64,000 nucleotides of DNA, taken from contig NZ_CP014304.1 of NCBI RefSeq assembly GCF_001562275.1, positions 1,674,001 to 1,738,000 of the forward strand. Reading direction: 5' to 3'. Shown here one piece after another: positions 53,520-62,639 of this stretch (position 1 is its first letter; each line of letters begins with the position of its first letter). A program made the translations under genes and the position numbers. Under the pieces are notes generated by a model that saw only the letters and a program-made list of their open reading frames with translations, was not told where the DNA came from and ran no database searches. The stretch comes from Hymenobacter sp. PAMC 26628. Lineage in GTDB: Bacteria; Bacteroidota; Bacteroidia; Cytophagales; Hymenobacteraceae.

Positions 53520-53828
53520 TTATTTATCCGCTTCGTCTTGTGGCTGGGCGTCGGGCATGGCAAGCGGGGAGGGCGTCAACTGTCGTCTTGCAACCGCCGC
53601 GTCGGCCTTGCGATAGCGGCTGGCGTGGAGCAGATCCACGTACCGCAGCTCGTCGGGGGTGGCGCCCAGCGCGCGGGCCAGCCGTTCCAGCATTTCTGCG
53701 CCGGGGGTGGCGTGGCCCTGTTCGTAGCGGCTGAGGCCGTTGGTGGAGAGGCCCACGTGCTGGGCTAGCGCCGTTTGGGAGAGCCGGGCCCGCCGCCGCA
53801 GGTAGCGCAGGTTTTTGGCGATGTGCAT
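53520..53828 (-). CDS. XRE-family helix-turn-helix regulator
   Basis: 102 residues. Helix-turn-helix at residues 5-60: NLRYLRRRARLSQTALAQHVGLSTNGLSRYEQGHATP, followed by LERLARALGATPDELRYVDL. The C-terminal about 35 residues are Ala/Gln/Pro-rich without a sensor domain. ATG 53828 is 25 bp past the czcA2 stop, and a terminator follows, so it is the last gene of the second efflux operon and may regulate it. Confidence 0.88.
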   Translation of the reverse strand: MHIAKNLRYLRRRARLSQTALAQHVGLSTNGLSRYEQGHATPGAEMLERLARALGATPDELRYVDLLHASRYRKADAAVARRQLTPSPLAMPDAQPQDEADK

Positions 53829-53853
53829 GGTCGGCGGGGCCCCCAGGGGCGGG

Positions 53854-56800
53854 TTAGTTCTGCTTGCGGGCGCGCTCCATCTTGCTGCTGTACACCCACT
53901 CATACACGGTGGGCAGCACGAGCAGCGAGAGCACGGTGGCCGTGATGAGGCCCCCAATAACGACGATGGCCAGCGGCTTCTGGGTTTCGGAGCCGATGCC
54001 GTGGCTGAGGGCGGCGGGCAGCAGGCCCAGCGAGGCCATCAGGGCCGTCATCACCACGGGGCGCAGGCGGGTGCGGGCCCCGTCCTTGATGGCGTGCGCC
54101 AGGTCCATCTTGTCGCGCAGGTTCTGGCGGAACTTGTTCACCAGAATCACGCCGTCCTGCGTGGCCACCCCAAACAGGGCGATGAAGCCCACGCCGGCCG
54201 AGATGCTGAAGTTAGTGTGCGTGAGGAGCAGCGCCGCGATGCCGCCGATGAGGGCAAACGGCACGTTGAGCAGCACCAGCGTCGAGTCCAGGGCGTTGCC
54301 GAACGAGATGAACAGGATGAAAAAGATGGCCAGAATGCTGATGGGCACCACGATGGAGAGCTGCTTCTGGGCGCGCTCCTGGTTCTCAAACTCGCCGTTC
54401 CACTGGGTGTGGTAGCCCTGGGGCAGGGCCACGTTTTTGGCCACCAGGCCCTGGGCCTCGGCAATGGTGCTGCCCAGGTCGCGGCCCCGCACCGAGAACT
54501 TGACGGCGATGAAGCGCGTGTTGTCTTCGCGGTAGATGAAGGCCGGGCCCGCCACGTTCTGGATGGTGGCAATTTCGCCGAGCTTGATTTTGCCGCCGTT
54601 CAGCGTGGGCACCATCAGGCTGCCGATGGCGTCCATGTTCGAGCGGAACGACTGGTCGTAGCGCAGGCGCAGGTCGAACTTGCGCTCGCCTTCGTACACA
54701 GCGCTCACGGCCTTGCCGCCGATGGCCAGCTCAATCACGGCGTTGGCGTCGGCGGCGGCCACGCCGTACTGGGCCATTTTGTCGGGGTCGAGGGTGATGC
54801 GCAGCTCGGGCTGGCCCAGGTTGCGAAACACGCCCAGGTCCTCGATGCCCTTCACCTTCTTCAGCTGGTCGTACACCTGGGTAGCTTTTTTGTCGAGGAT
54901 GTTCAGGTCGGCGCCCGTGATTTTTACGGCAATCGAACCCTTCACGCCCGACACGGCTTCCTCTACGTTGTCGGAAATGGGCTGCGAGAAGTTGAAGTCC
55001 ACACCGCGGTACTTGGCCAGGGCCCCCTGCATCTCGGCAATCAGCTGGTCTTTCGTGATGCTGCGCTTCCACTCGTCGGCTGGGTACAGGTCCACGAAAA
55101 ACTCCTGGTTGAAGAAGCCCGTGGCGTCGGTGCCGTCGTTGGGGCGGCCGGTTTGCGAAATCACGCCCCGCACCTCGGGGTACTGCTCAAACACCTGCCG
55201 GAACTTTTGGGTATACTGGTAGCTGTCTTCCAGCGCAATGGAGAGCGGCATGGAGGCCCGCACGTAAATCGAGCCCTCGTTGAGGTGGGGCAGAAACTCG
55301 GTGCCCACGAAGTGGAACGAGCCTACGCCCAGCACCAGCGCTAGCACGGCCACCGCCATGGTGCGGCGCGGGTAAGCCATCACCTTGTTCAGCAGCGGCA
55401 GGTACGCTTTGTTGAGGCCCTCCAGGATGGGGTTGTGGCGCTCGCGCACGTTCTTTTTCAGGAGGATGGACGAGAGCACCGGCACCAGCGTGAGGGCCAG
55501 CAGCAGGGCCCCTAGCAGGGCAAAGCCCAGCGTGAACGCCAGCGGCGAGAACAGCTTGCCCTCGACTTTCTGGAACGAAAAAATTGGAATCAGCGCCGTG
55601 ACGATGATGAGCTTGGAGGTGAAGATGGACTTGCCCATCTCGGTGCCGGTGTGCAAAATCTTGCTCAGCTTAGCGCGCTTGTTGAAGTTTTCCATGCCCT
55701 CGTGCTCGGCCCAATGGGCCAGCATCACGAACAGGCCCTCCACCATCACCACGGCCCCGTCGATGATGATGCCGAAGTCAATGGCCCCGATGCTCAGGAG
55801 GTTGGCGCTCATCCCCTTGATGCGCATCAGGATGAAGGCGAACAGCAAGGCCAGCGGAATAATCAGCGCCACGGTCACCGTCGTGCGCCAGTCGGCCAAA
55901 AAAAGGAGCAGGATGATGGTGACCAGCAAAATGCCCATCGCCACGTTTTCGCCCACCGTGTGCAGCGTGTGCTGGTTCAGCTCCGAGCGGTCGTAGAAGA
56001 CCTTGATGCGCACGTCGCCGGGCAGCACCGTTTTGTTGAGGTAGTCCACCTTGGCTTCGAGCACGGGCAGCACGGCGCCGGGGTTTTCGCCCTTGCGCAT
56101 CAGCACGATGCCCTCGACCACGTCGTCATTGTTGTCGCGCCCCACGATGCCCAGCGGCGGCAGAAACGAGGTTTGCACCGTGCCGATGTTGCGCACCAGC
56201 ACCGGCACGCCGTTCACATTCTTGATGATGATTTTCTCGATGTCGGGCACGTTTTTCACGATGCCAATGCCGCGCACCACAAAAGCCTGCTGGCCTTCGC
56301 GGAGGATGTCGCCGCCCACGTTCACGTTGGCGCGTTGCAGGGCCTGGTACACGTCGAGGGCCGTCAGGCCGTACTTGTTGAGCAAGGCCGGGTTGGCGGC
56401 CACCTCGAAGGTGCGCACCTTACCGCCGAAGCTCACCACGTCGGCCACGCCAGGCACGGCGCGCAGGTTTTTCTCAATTACCCAGTCCTCCAGCGTTTTG
56501 AGGTCGGCCACCGACTTCTGCTTCGAGGTGAGGGTGTAGCGGTAAATCTCGCCGGTGGGGCCCGTAGGCGGCTGTACGCCGGCCGTCACGCCGTCAGGCA
56601 GGTTCACGTTGGCCAGCTTCTGAGCCGTTTCCATGCGGGCGTTGAAGCCGTCGGTGCCGTCCTCAAACACGATTTTGATGAACGAGAGCCCGAACAGGTT
56701 AATGCTGCGGATGACCGTTTTGTGGGTCACCGAGTTCATCTCGGTTTCGATTGGGATGGAGATGAAGCGCTCGACTTCCTCGGCCGAGCGGCCCGGCCAC

Positions 56801-56964
56801 TGGGTGATGATGACCACCTCGGTGTTGGTCACGTCGGGGTAGGCCTCGACGGGGGTGTAGTAGAAGCTGACGGCCCCGGCAATGGCCACCAGCCCCGTCA
56901 TGAAGAACACGACGTAGGGGTGGTGCAACGAGAAGCCAATCAGGCCCTTGATGAATTTGTTCAT
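53854..56964 (-). CDS. czcA: Heavy-metal efflux RND transporter, CzcA/CusA type (system 2)
   Basis: Pump of 1036 residues, full RND length. MNKFIKGLIGFSLHHPYVVFF start, AYPDVTNTEVVIITQWPGRS, helix-4 motif IGAIDFGIIIDGAVVMVEG, GTEFLPHLNEGSIYVRASMP in the second loop, and GIGSETQKPLAIVVIGGL near the end. It differs throughout from system 1, so the two may handle different metals or conditions. Preceded on the minus strand by its adaptor and channel genes, followed by the XRE gene. Confidence 0.93.
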   Translation of the reverse strand: MNKFIKGLIGFSLHHPYVVFFMTGLVAIAGAVSFYYTPVEAYPDVTNTEVVIITQWPGRSAEEVERFISIPIETEMNSVTHKTVIRSINLFGLSFIKIVFEDGTDGFNARMETAQKLANVNLPDGVTAGVQPPTGPTGEIYRYTLTSKQKSVADLKTLEDWVIEKNLRAVPGVADVVSFGGKVRTFEVAANPALLNKYGLTALDVYQALQRANVNVGGDILREGQQAFVVRGIGIVKNVPDIEKIIIKNVNGVPVLVRNIGTVQTSFLPPLGIVGRDNNDDVVEGIVLMRKGENPGAVLPVLEAKVDYLNKTVLPGDVRIKVFYDRSELNQHTLHTVGENVAMGILLVTIILLLFLADWRTTVTVALIIPLALLFAFILMRIKGMSANLLSIGAIDFGIIIDGAVVMVEGLFVMLAHWAEHEGMENFNKRAKLSKILHTGTEMGKSIFTSKLIIVTALIPIFSFQKVEGKLFSPLAFTLGFALLGALLLALTLVPVLSSILLKKNVRERHNPILEGLNKAYLPLLNKVMAYPRRTMAVAVLALVLGVGSFHFVGTEFLPHLNEGSIYVRASMPLSIALEDSYQYTQKFRQVFEQYPEVRGVISQTGRPNDGTDATGFFNQEFFVDLYPADEWKRSITKDQLIAEMQGALAKYRGVDFNFSQPISDNVEEAVSGVKGSIAVKITGADLNILDKKATQVYDQLKKVKGIEDLGVFRNLGQPELRITLDPDKMAQYGVAAADANAVIELAIGGKAVSAVYEGERKFDLRLRYDQSFRSNMDAIGSLMVPTLNGGKIKLGEIATIQNVAGPAFIYREDNTRFIAVKFSVRGRDLGSTIAEAQGLVAKNVALPQGYHTQWNGEFENQERAQKQLSIVVPISILAIFFILFISFGNALDSTLVLLNVPFALIGGIAALLLTHTNFSISAGVGFIALFGVATQDGVILVNKFRQNLRDKMDLAHAIKDGARTRLRPVVMTALMASLGLLPAALSHGIGSETQKPLAIVVIGGLITATVLSLLVLPTVYEWVYSSKMERARKQN

Positions 56965-57036
56965 GGCAAACGAAAAGGCAAAGGAAGGGAGGGCCGCCCC
57001 GGCGGGGCAGCGCGAAAAGCCGGGCCACGGGGGCCC

Positions 57037-58173
57037 CTAGTTGGCGCTCAAGTCGTTGAAGAGCAGCAGGCTGCCCTGCGTCACCACTTGGTCGTTGGGG
57101 TGCAGGCTGCCGCCCACGTAGGTGTAGCGGTCGGTGTTGCGCAGCACCTTTACCGGCACCAGCTCGTAGGACTTGCTGGCGTCGTCGCCCGACTTCAGCT
57201 CGGGCGTGCCGGGCCGGCGGCGGACGACGAAGTACTGGTCGTTGCTGAAAATCAACGACTTGGGGTTCACGGCCAGGGCCTGGCCGGGGCGCTGCAAGTC
57301 GAGGGTGATGCTGCAAAACATGTCGGGCTTGAGCAGGCCGCCGGGGTTGGGCAGCTCCACGCGGGCCTGGAGCACCTTGGTGTCGGCGTCCACCACGTTG
57401 CTGATGTTGGTGATGGTGCCCTTAAACGTCTTGTCGGGGTAGGCCAGGGCCGTGATGTTCACCGGCTGGCCCACCTTCACGGCGGCCACGTCGCTCTCGT
57501 AAATGTTGAGCAGCACCCACACCCGGCTCAGGTCCGAGATTACGAAGAGCGGCGTGTTGTTGTCGGGCCGCAGCTGCATGCCGGCGTTGATGTTGCGCTC
57601 CACCACGAAGCCGCTGGCGGGGGCCTTCACGGTGTAGGTGGGCTGGGCCCCGCCGGTGCCCTGGGCGTTGCCGCCGTAAATCTTGAGCACCTGCGAGGTG
57701 CGGTTCAGGGCCGAGCGGGTTTTGTCGAGCTGGGCGCGGGCGGCAATCAGGTCGTTCTGTGAGGCGAAGTTGGACTTGTAAAGCTGCTCGGTGTTGGCGG
57801 CGTTGCGCTCGGCCACGGCGTAGTCGGAGCGGGCCCCGTTGTAGTCGTTTTGGTAGCCGCTCACGTCGGCGCTCTGCACGCGGGCCAGGGCCTGGCCCTG
57901 CTGCACCCGCTGGCCCAGGGCGGCCGTCACGTCGAGCACGTTGCCGCTCACCACCGGAAACACCCGGTCCACGCGCCGCTGGTCGTAGCCCACCTTGCCG
58001 GTGAAGCGCAGCTCCTGGTCGGGGCTGCGCAGCAGCACCGTGTCGGTGCGGTAGCCTGAGCCCAGGTCCTTGGTGTTCACGGGCAGCTTGTCTTCTGGTT
58101 TGGTCTTGCAGCCGGACAGGAAGCCGGTAGTGCCCACGACCAGGAGCACGGGCAACAAATGGGAAATGCGCAT
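57037..58173 (-). CDS. czcB: RND efflux periplasmic adaptor, CzcB type (system 2)
   Basis: 378 residues. Lipobox VVGTTGFLSGC, then LRFTGKVGYDQRRVDRVFPVVSG, helical hairpin (YAVAERNAANTEQLYKSNFA), lipoyl return TVKAPASGFVVERNINAGMQL, barrel SRVWVLLNIYESDVAAVKVG. Start MRISHLLPV at 58173 preferred over an upstream in-frame codon. 55 bp after czcC2 and 72 bp before czcA2. Confidence 0.92.
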   Translation of the reverse strand: MRISHLLPVLLVVGTTGFLSGCKTKPEDKLPVNTKDLGSGYRTDTVLLRSPDQELRFTGKVGYDQRRVDRVFPVVSGNVLDVTAALGQRVQQGQALARVQSADVSGYQNDYNGARSDYAVAERNAANTEQLYKSNFASQNDLIAARAQLDKTRSALNRTSQVLKIYGGNAQGTGGAQPTYTVKAPASGFVVERNINAGMQLRPDNNTPLFVISDLSRVWVLLNIYESDVAAVKVGQPVNITALAYPDKTFKGTITNISNVVDADTKVLQARVELPNPGGLLKPDMFCSITLDLQRPGQALAVNPKSLIFSNDQYFVVRRRPGTPELKSGDDASKSYELVPVKVLRNTDRYTYVGGSLHPNDQVVTQGSLLLFNDLSAN

Positions 58174-58228
58174 TACGAACAATAAAATAGCAGTTGCGAA
58201 AGAGGGGAGGGGGCCGCGCCGTGGGGCC

Positions 58229-59809
58229 CTAGTCTTGGAAGACGGGGGTGTTGGTCACGAAATTGACTTGCTGCTTGGCCTGCTCCAGGCGGTTGCCGAT
58301 GTCAATCAGGTTGAGCTGGGCGGCGTTGTAAGCCCGAAACTTGTCGATGAAGCTCACCAAGTCAATCAGCCGGCGCTTGTAGTCAGCGGCGGCGTTGCGG
58401 CTCACGTCGGCGATGGTGGCCACGTACTCGGGCGTCACGCTGCGGCGCAGCTCGGTGGCGCGCTGCACCTGCTCCACGGCGGCGGCCACGTCCTGCTCCA
58501 CCTGCAACTTGTTCTGGTTCAGGCCCTGGGCACTCTGCTGGATGCCCACCTGCGCCGCCTGGATGTTGCCCTGGTTGCGGTTGGCCACGGGCAGGTCGAT
58601 GGCGGTTTGCAGGCCGTAGTAGTGGGCGTAGGCGTTGCCGTAGCTGGCGTAGTCGGCCCCGATGGTGAGCTTGGGCACGGCCAGCGCGTGCTGCAAGCGC
58701 AGGTTTTGTTGGGCGTAGTCGGTTTGCTTGGTGGCGGCGCGCAGGTCGGGCCGGTACTGGTAGGCCAGGGTCGTGAGGTCGGCCAGGGTGGGCAGCGTGG
58801 CGGGCGGCGCGGGCAGCAGGTCTTGGCCGATGGGGGCCACAAACGTGGTGCCCGGCAGCGCCAAGAACACGCGCAGCGCGGCCTCGTCCTGCCCCAGCTG
58901 AGTGAGCTGGTCGGAACGGTCCTTCTCCAGGCTCTGGCGCTCCAGCTCCAAGCGCGTCACCTCGAAGCCGGCCACCGTGCCCAGCCGCAGCTGCTCGCGG
59001 AAGCCCACCAGCAGGCGCGCCAGCTGGTCGCGCTGGGCGCGCAGCAGGTCCAGCTTGCGCCGCTCGGCCACCACGTTAAAAAACGTTTGCGAGAGCTGGA
59101 AGCGCGAGTTGCGCAGCAAATCCTCAAAGGCGGCCTGCTGCACCTCGGCGTTGGTGCTGCTGAGCTGCACGAGCTTGGCGCGGCTGCCCGAGAGGTTGAT
59201 GAGCTGCTGCAATTGCAGCACCACCGTGTTGCCGGTGGGGTTGTTGGGGTCCAGGGATTTATCGGTGCCAAACGGGAAAAATTGCCGCGTGTTGGGGTTG
59301 TAGGCGTTCACCTCAGCCGACAGGTTGGGGTTGTCGCGCAGGGCCGACTGCACCACCGTGGCCTGCGCCAGGTTCACGTTGAAGCGCTGGGCCAGCAGCT
59401 GGAAGTTGGTTTGCACAAACTGCTGCTGGGCCTCTGCCAGCGTCAGGCGCAGCGTGTCGGCGGCCCCCAGCGCCGCCCGAATGGGCACCCCGGCGGGCAT
59501 GCCCGGCACCACGGGGTACTGGCCGTAGCCGGGGCTGCCGGCCATCGGCGCGGTACCAGCCTGGCCGGGCTGGGCCAGCTGGTTGGTAGGTAGGGCCCCG
59601 GCGGCGGGCGTTTGGCCGGGGGCCTGGGCGGGGCGGGCGGCGGGCTGGCCGGGGGCGGCCGGTAAGGCGTTGGGGGTGCCGGCCTGGGGGCGCGACATGC
59701 TCGAGGGGGGCCTGGGGGTGGCCATACGCTGGGCCCGGCCCAGGCCCGGCAGCAGCCCCAGCCCCCCGGCCACGGCCAGGGTTCGGAAAAAACGTGCGGT
59801 TAATCGCAT
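58229..59809 (-). CDS. czcC: TolC-family outer-membrane efflux channel, CzcC type (system 2)
   Basis: 526 residues, long for the family because of an about 100-residue Pro/Ala/Gln-rich segment after the signal peptide (MRLTARFFRTLAVAGGLGLL). The OEP domains follow: LTLAEAQQQFVQTNFQLLAQ, LQQLINLSGSRAKLVQLSS, TAIDLPVANRNQGNIQAAQ. ATG 59809 begins the signal peptide. First gene of the second efflux operon; 59810-60052 upstream is AT-rich with a GACTTTTG -7-like box at about 59892-59899 on the minus strand. Confidence 0.9.
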   Translation of the reverse strand: MRLTARFFRTLAVAGGLGLLPGLGRAQRMATPRPPSSMSRPQAGTPNALPAAPGQPAARPAQAPGQTPAAGALPTNQLAQPGQAGTAPMAGSPGYGQYPVVPGMPAGVPIRAALGAADTLRLTLAEAQQQFVQTNFQLLAQRFNVNLAQATVVQSALRDNPNLSAEVNAYNPNTRQFFPFGTDKSLDPNNPTGNTVVLQLQQLINLSGSRAKLVQLSSTNAEVQQAAFEDLLRNSRFQLSQTFFNVVAERRKLDLLRAQRDQLARLLVGFREQLRLGTVAGFEVTRLELERQSLEKDRSDQLTQLGQDEAALRVFLALPGTTFVAPIGQDLLPAPPATLPTLADLTTLAYQYRPDLRAATKQTDYAQQNLRLQHALAVPKLTIGADYASYGNAYAHYYGLQTAIDLPVANRNQGNIQAAQVGIQQSAQGLNQNKLQVEQDVAAAVEQVQRATELRRSVTPEYVATIADVSRNAAADYKRRLIDLVSFIDKFRAYNAAQLNLIDIGNRLEQAKQQVNFVTNTPVFQD

Positions 59810-59967
59810 AAAAAACGCGCCGGCCCAACGGCCGGCAAGCAACAAGGAAGGGGTGAAGGGGCCCCGGGGCAACGCTGCCCCGAAGACTTACACAAAAGTC
59901 CTGCTGCCGTATTAGACCGGTATTAAAGGCACATTAGAAACGGATTAAAATTTAAATTATTTATAAA

Positions 59968-59993
59968 AAAAGAGGGCCCCGGGGCCCTCTTTT
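59968..59993. terminator. Perfect palindromic terminator
   Basis: AAAAGAGGGCCCC followed directly by its complement GGGGCCCTCTTTT, 26 bp, with A and T tracts. It lies 60 bp beyond the 3' end of the SulP remnant and ends that minus-strand operon. Confidence 0.8.
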
Positions 59994-60052
59994 GGGTTCA
60001 TTGTTGGCTGCAAGCCGCCGTACTACTGCGCTGAGCGGTATCGTAAATCGCC

Positions 60053-61020
60053 CTAGTACATCACATTCGCCCCGGCCACGGTGTAGAGCGGGTCTTCCTC
60101 GATGTTGACGTCGACTAGGGGCCCAGCCTGGCCCAGTAGGTGCCGCGAATCGGGGCTGAGGTGGCGCAGGGGCACAGTTTTGCCCAGGCGCTGGTAGCGC
60201 TCGGTGAGCTTGTGCAGCGCGTCGATGGCCGACATGCCGGCGACGCGGCTTTCGCGGAAGTCGATGATGACTTTGGCAGGGCCGCCGTTCACGTCAAGCT
60301 TCTCGCCGAAGGCCTGCGCCGAGCCGAAGAACAGGGGCCCAAAGATTTCGTAGTGGCGCACGCCGGCCGCGTTCACGTGCTTGCGGGCCCGGATGCGCTT
60401 GGCGTTTTCCCAGGCAAAGGCCAGGGCCAACACCACCACGCCCAGCAGCACGGCCAGGGCCAGGTTCTGCGACACGGCCGTGGCGATGGTCACGAGCAGC
60501 ATCACCAGCACGTCGGCGCGGGGCATGCGGCGCAAAATACGCAGGCTGGCCCATTCAAATGTGCCGATGACGACCATGAACATTACGCCCACCAGCGCCG
60601 CCAGCGGCAGCCGCTCGATCAGCCCCGCGCCGGCCACCACAAACAGCGCCAGGGCCCCTTCGCCACCACGCCCGAGAGCCGCCCACGCCCGCGCGATTCG
60701 AGGTTGACCATCGTTTGGCCAATCATGGCGCAACTGCCCATGCCGCCGGTCAGGCCCGAGGCCAGGTTGGCCAGGCCCTGGGCCACGCAGTCCTGGTTGC
60801 CGCGCCCGCGGGTTTCGGTCATCTCGTCCACCACCGTCCGCATCAGCAGGCTTTCGGTGAGGCCCGCCAGCGCCATAATGAAGGCGTAGGGCCCCACCAG
60901 CGCCAGCGTAGCCCACGTGAAAGGCACCTGCGGCACATGAAACGTGGGCAGCCCGCCGGCGATGGAGGCAATGTCGCCCACCGATTTCGTGCGCAGTCCG
61001 CCCAAAATCACGGGGCGGCG
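60053..61020 (-). pseudogene. SulP-family anion transporter remnant (5'-truncated, frameshifted)
   Basis: Only the C-terminal part of a SulP sulfate/bicarbonate-type transporter remains. From about 61020 it reads VILGGLRTKSVGDIASIAGG, TESLLMRTVVDEMTETRGRGNQ, GGMGSCAMIGQTMVNLESRGRGRLSGVVA. A frameshift at about 60655-60662 (G-run in AAGGGGCCC) then moves to the frame with AALVGVMFMVVIGTFEWASLRIL and the STAS domain (KVIIDFRESRVAGMSAIDALH). The first about 200 residues are absent; the sequence upstream (61021-61130) is unrelated. The product would not be functional. Confidence 0.85.
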
Positions 61021-61130
61021 CGAGTGGGGCAGCGCCCAGGTTGGCCGCGGCGGCTGAGCAAACCTTGGCGCACGGGGTCCCCGCCCGCTGGCAGGGCGTC
61101 CGTGCGCCGCCGGCACCGGGCGGGGGGGCA

Positions 61131-62498
61131 TTAGGCCGGCAGCCACACCTCGGCCACGGTGCCCTGCCCGGGGGCCGATTGCAAGGCCAAGGTGCCGCCG
61201 TGCAGTTCCACAATGCGGCGGGCCAGCGGCAGCCCCACGCCGTGGCCCACCACGCCCCGCGCTTCGGCGGCGCGGAAGAACGGCTGGAATACGTTGGTCA
61301 GGTCGGCGGCGGCGATGCCGGCGCCGGCGTCGGCCACTTCCAGGCGGAAGCCGCCAGCCAGGCAGCGCAGGCGCAGGTCCACAGTAGCGGGGGCGGGCGA
61401 GTACTTCAGGGCGTTGTCGACGAGGTTGCCCACGGCCCGGGCCAGCAGGGCCCGGTGGCCGACGATTTCCAGCGCGGCTGGATCGTCGGGCAGGGGCCCC
61501 AGGTCGACGTGCACGCGCCCGCGCTGGGCCGGCGGCAGGGCCCCGCGCACCTCCCACAGCAGCTCGTCGAGGCGCACCTCCTCGGTGAGGGCCCCGACAG
61601 CATCGGCCTGTGCTAGGTCCAAAAGGTTGTTGATGAGAGTTTTGAGCTGCTGTAATTCGGCCAACACTGAGGCGGCGCCCTCGCGGTAGGTGGCCGCTTC
61701 CCGCTCGCGCGCCAGCAGCACTTGCAGCTCGCCAATGCTGGCCGTGAGCGGCGTGCGCAGCTCGTGCGAGGCATTGCGCACGAAGGTGCGCTGGCCCTCG
61801 AAGCTGGTTTCGAGCCGGGCCAGCAGGCGGTTAAAGGTGCGGGCGAGGCGCGTCAGCTCGTCGCGCTCGGAGGTGCGCAGCGGCGTTTCGTCCACGCGTC
61901 GGTGCAGGTCCTGCGCCGTGATGCGGTCCACCTGGTCGTTGAGGGCCGCGATGGGGGCCAGGGCGCGCCCCGCAAACCCCCGCCCGGCCAGGTAAATCAC
62001 CAGCAAGCTCACCACAAACACCACCCCCATGATGCTGGCCAGGTACTCGAGGCGCTGGCGTCCGTACTTATTTTCGGCCGCAGCCACAATGATGTAGTCG
62101 CCCTGGTTATCGCGGTAAAAAATGCCTACCGCCTGCCGGTTCCCCAGCGTAAAATACAATTCCTTGGAGGCCACGATGCGCGCCAGCGTGGCGTCGGACA
62201 GCTGCACCCGGCGGTCGGCGGCCACGAAGCGCACCCGCATGTACTCGTCGTACACCTGCAAAATCTCGTTGTTGAGGGCTTGCAGGTACTTCTTTTCGAA
62301 GTCGCGGAAGGCCCCGGCGCGCATCTCGTCCTTTTCCAGGTAGATGTAGCCCGTCACCTGGGCCCGGTCGCGCAGCCGCTGCCGGAATTCACGTCCCGTG
62401 TAGCTCTCCTGTAAGGCAAACACGCCCGCCAGCACGGCCAGCAGCAGCACCGCCACTATGCCCAAAAACAGCCACGTCAGTCGGTTGCGAATGGTCAT
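61131..62498 (-). CDS. Membrane sensor histidine kinase (CusS/QseC-like)
   Basis: 455 residues. First helix LFLGIVAVLLLAVLAGVFAL, a periplasmic sensor of about 130 residues, second helix IMGVVFVVSLLVIYLAG, HAMP (APIAALNDQVDRITAQDLHRRV), HisKA with the phospho-acceptor near residue 244 in FVRNASHELRTPLTA, and HATPase boxes GNLVDNALKYSP, VADAGAGIAAADL and GHGVGLPLARRIVE. Paired with the OmpR-type regulator upstream. Its closeness to the czc operons makes metal sensing a reasonable but unproven idea. Confidence 0.92.
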   Translation of the reverse strand: MTIRNRLTWLFLGIVAVLLLAVLAGVFALQESYTGREFRQRLRDRAQVTGYIYLEKDEMRAGAFRDFEKKYLQALNNEILQVYDEYMRVRFVAADRRVQLSDATLARIVASKELYFTLGNRQAVGIFYRDNQGDYIIVAAAENKYGRQRLEYLASIMGVVFVVSLLVIYLAGRGFAGRALAPIAALNDQVDRITAQDLHRRVDETPLRTSERDELTRLARTFNRLLARLETSFEGQRTFVRNASHELRTPLTASIGELQVLLAREREAATYREGAASVLAELQQLKTLINNLLDLAQADAVGALTEEVRLDELLWEVRGALPPAQRGRVHVDLGPLPDDPAALEIVGHRALLARAVGNLVDNALKYSPAPATVDLRLRCLAGGFRLEVADAGAGIAAADLTNVFQPFFRAAEARGVVGHGVGLPLARRIVELHGGTLALQSAPGQGTVAEVWLPA

Positions 62499-62510
62499 TT
62501 TTTAATAATA

Positions 62511-62627
62511 TGAAAATGTGCTGAATGTGAAAAATGTAATTTTCAGTTGATTTACCAAATACGAAAAGGCAAAAACCATTGCCCCTGCTTGGTTAATAAA
62601 GGCATTCTCACATTCAGCACATTTTCA
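62511..62627. repeat. Inverted repeat with 20-bp perfect arms between response regulator and kinase
   Basis: TGAAAATGTGCTGAATGTGA at 62511-62530 and its exact complement at 62608-62627, flanked by further ATGTGAAAATG-like matches. AT-rich spacer of 77 bp. Lies wholly in the 141-bp gap inside the two-gene operon. Confidence 0.85.
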
Positions 62628-62639
62628 CATTTTAAAGAA

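Noticed and set aside
55651..57762. 703-residue plus-strand open frame opposite czcA2 and czcB2
   Set aside because: His/Gly/Val-rich shadow frame; the minus-strand genes have full-length family matches.
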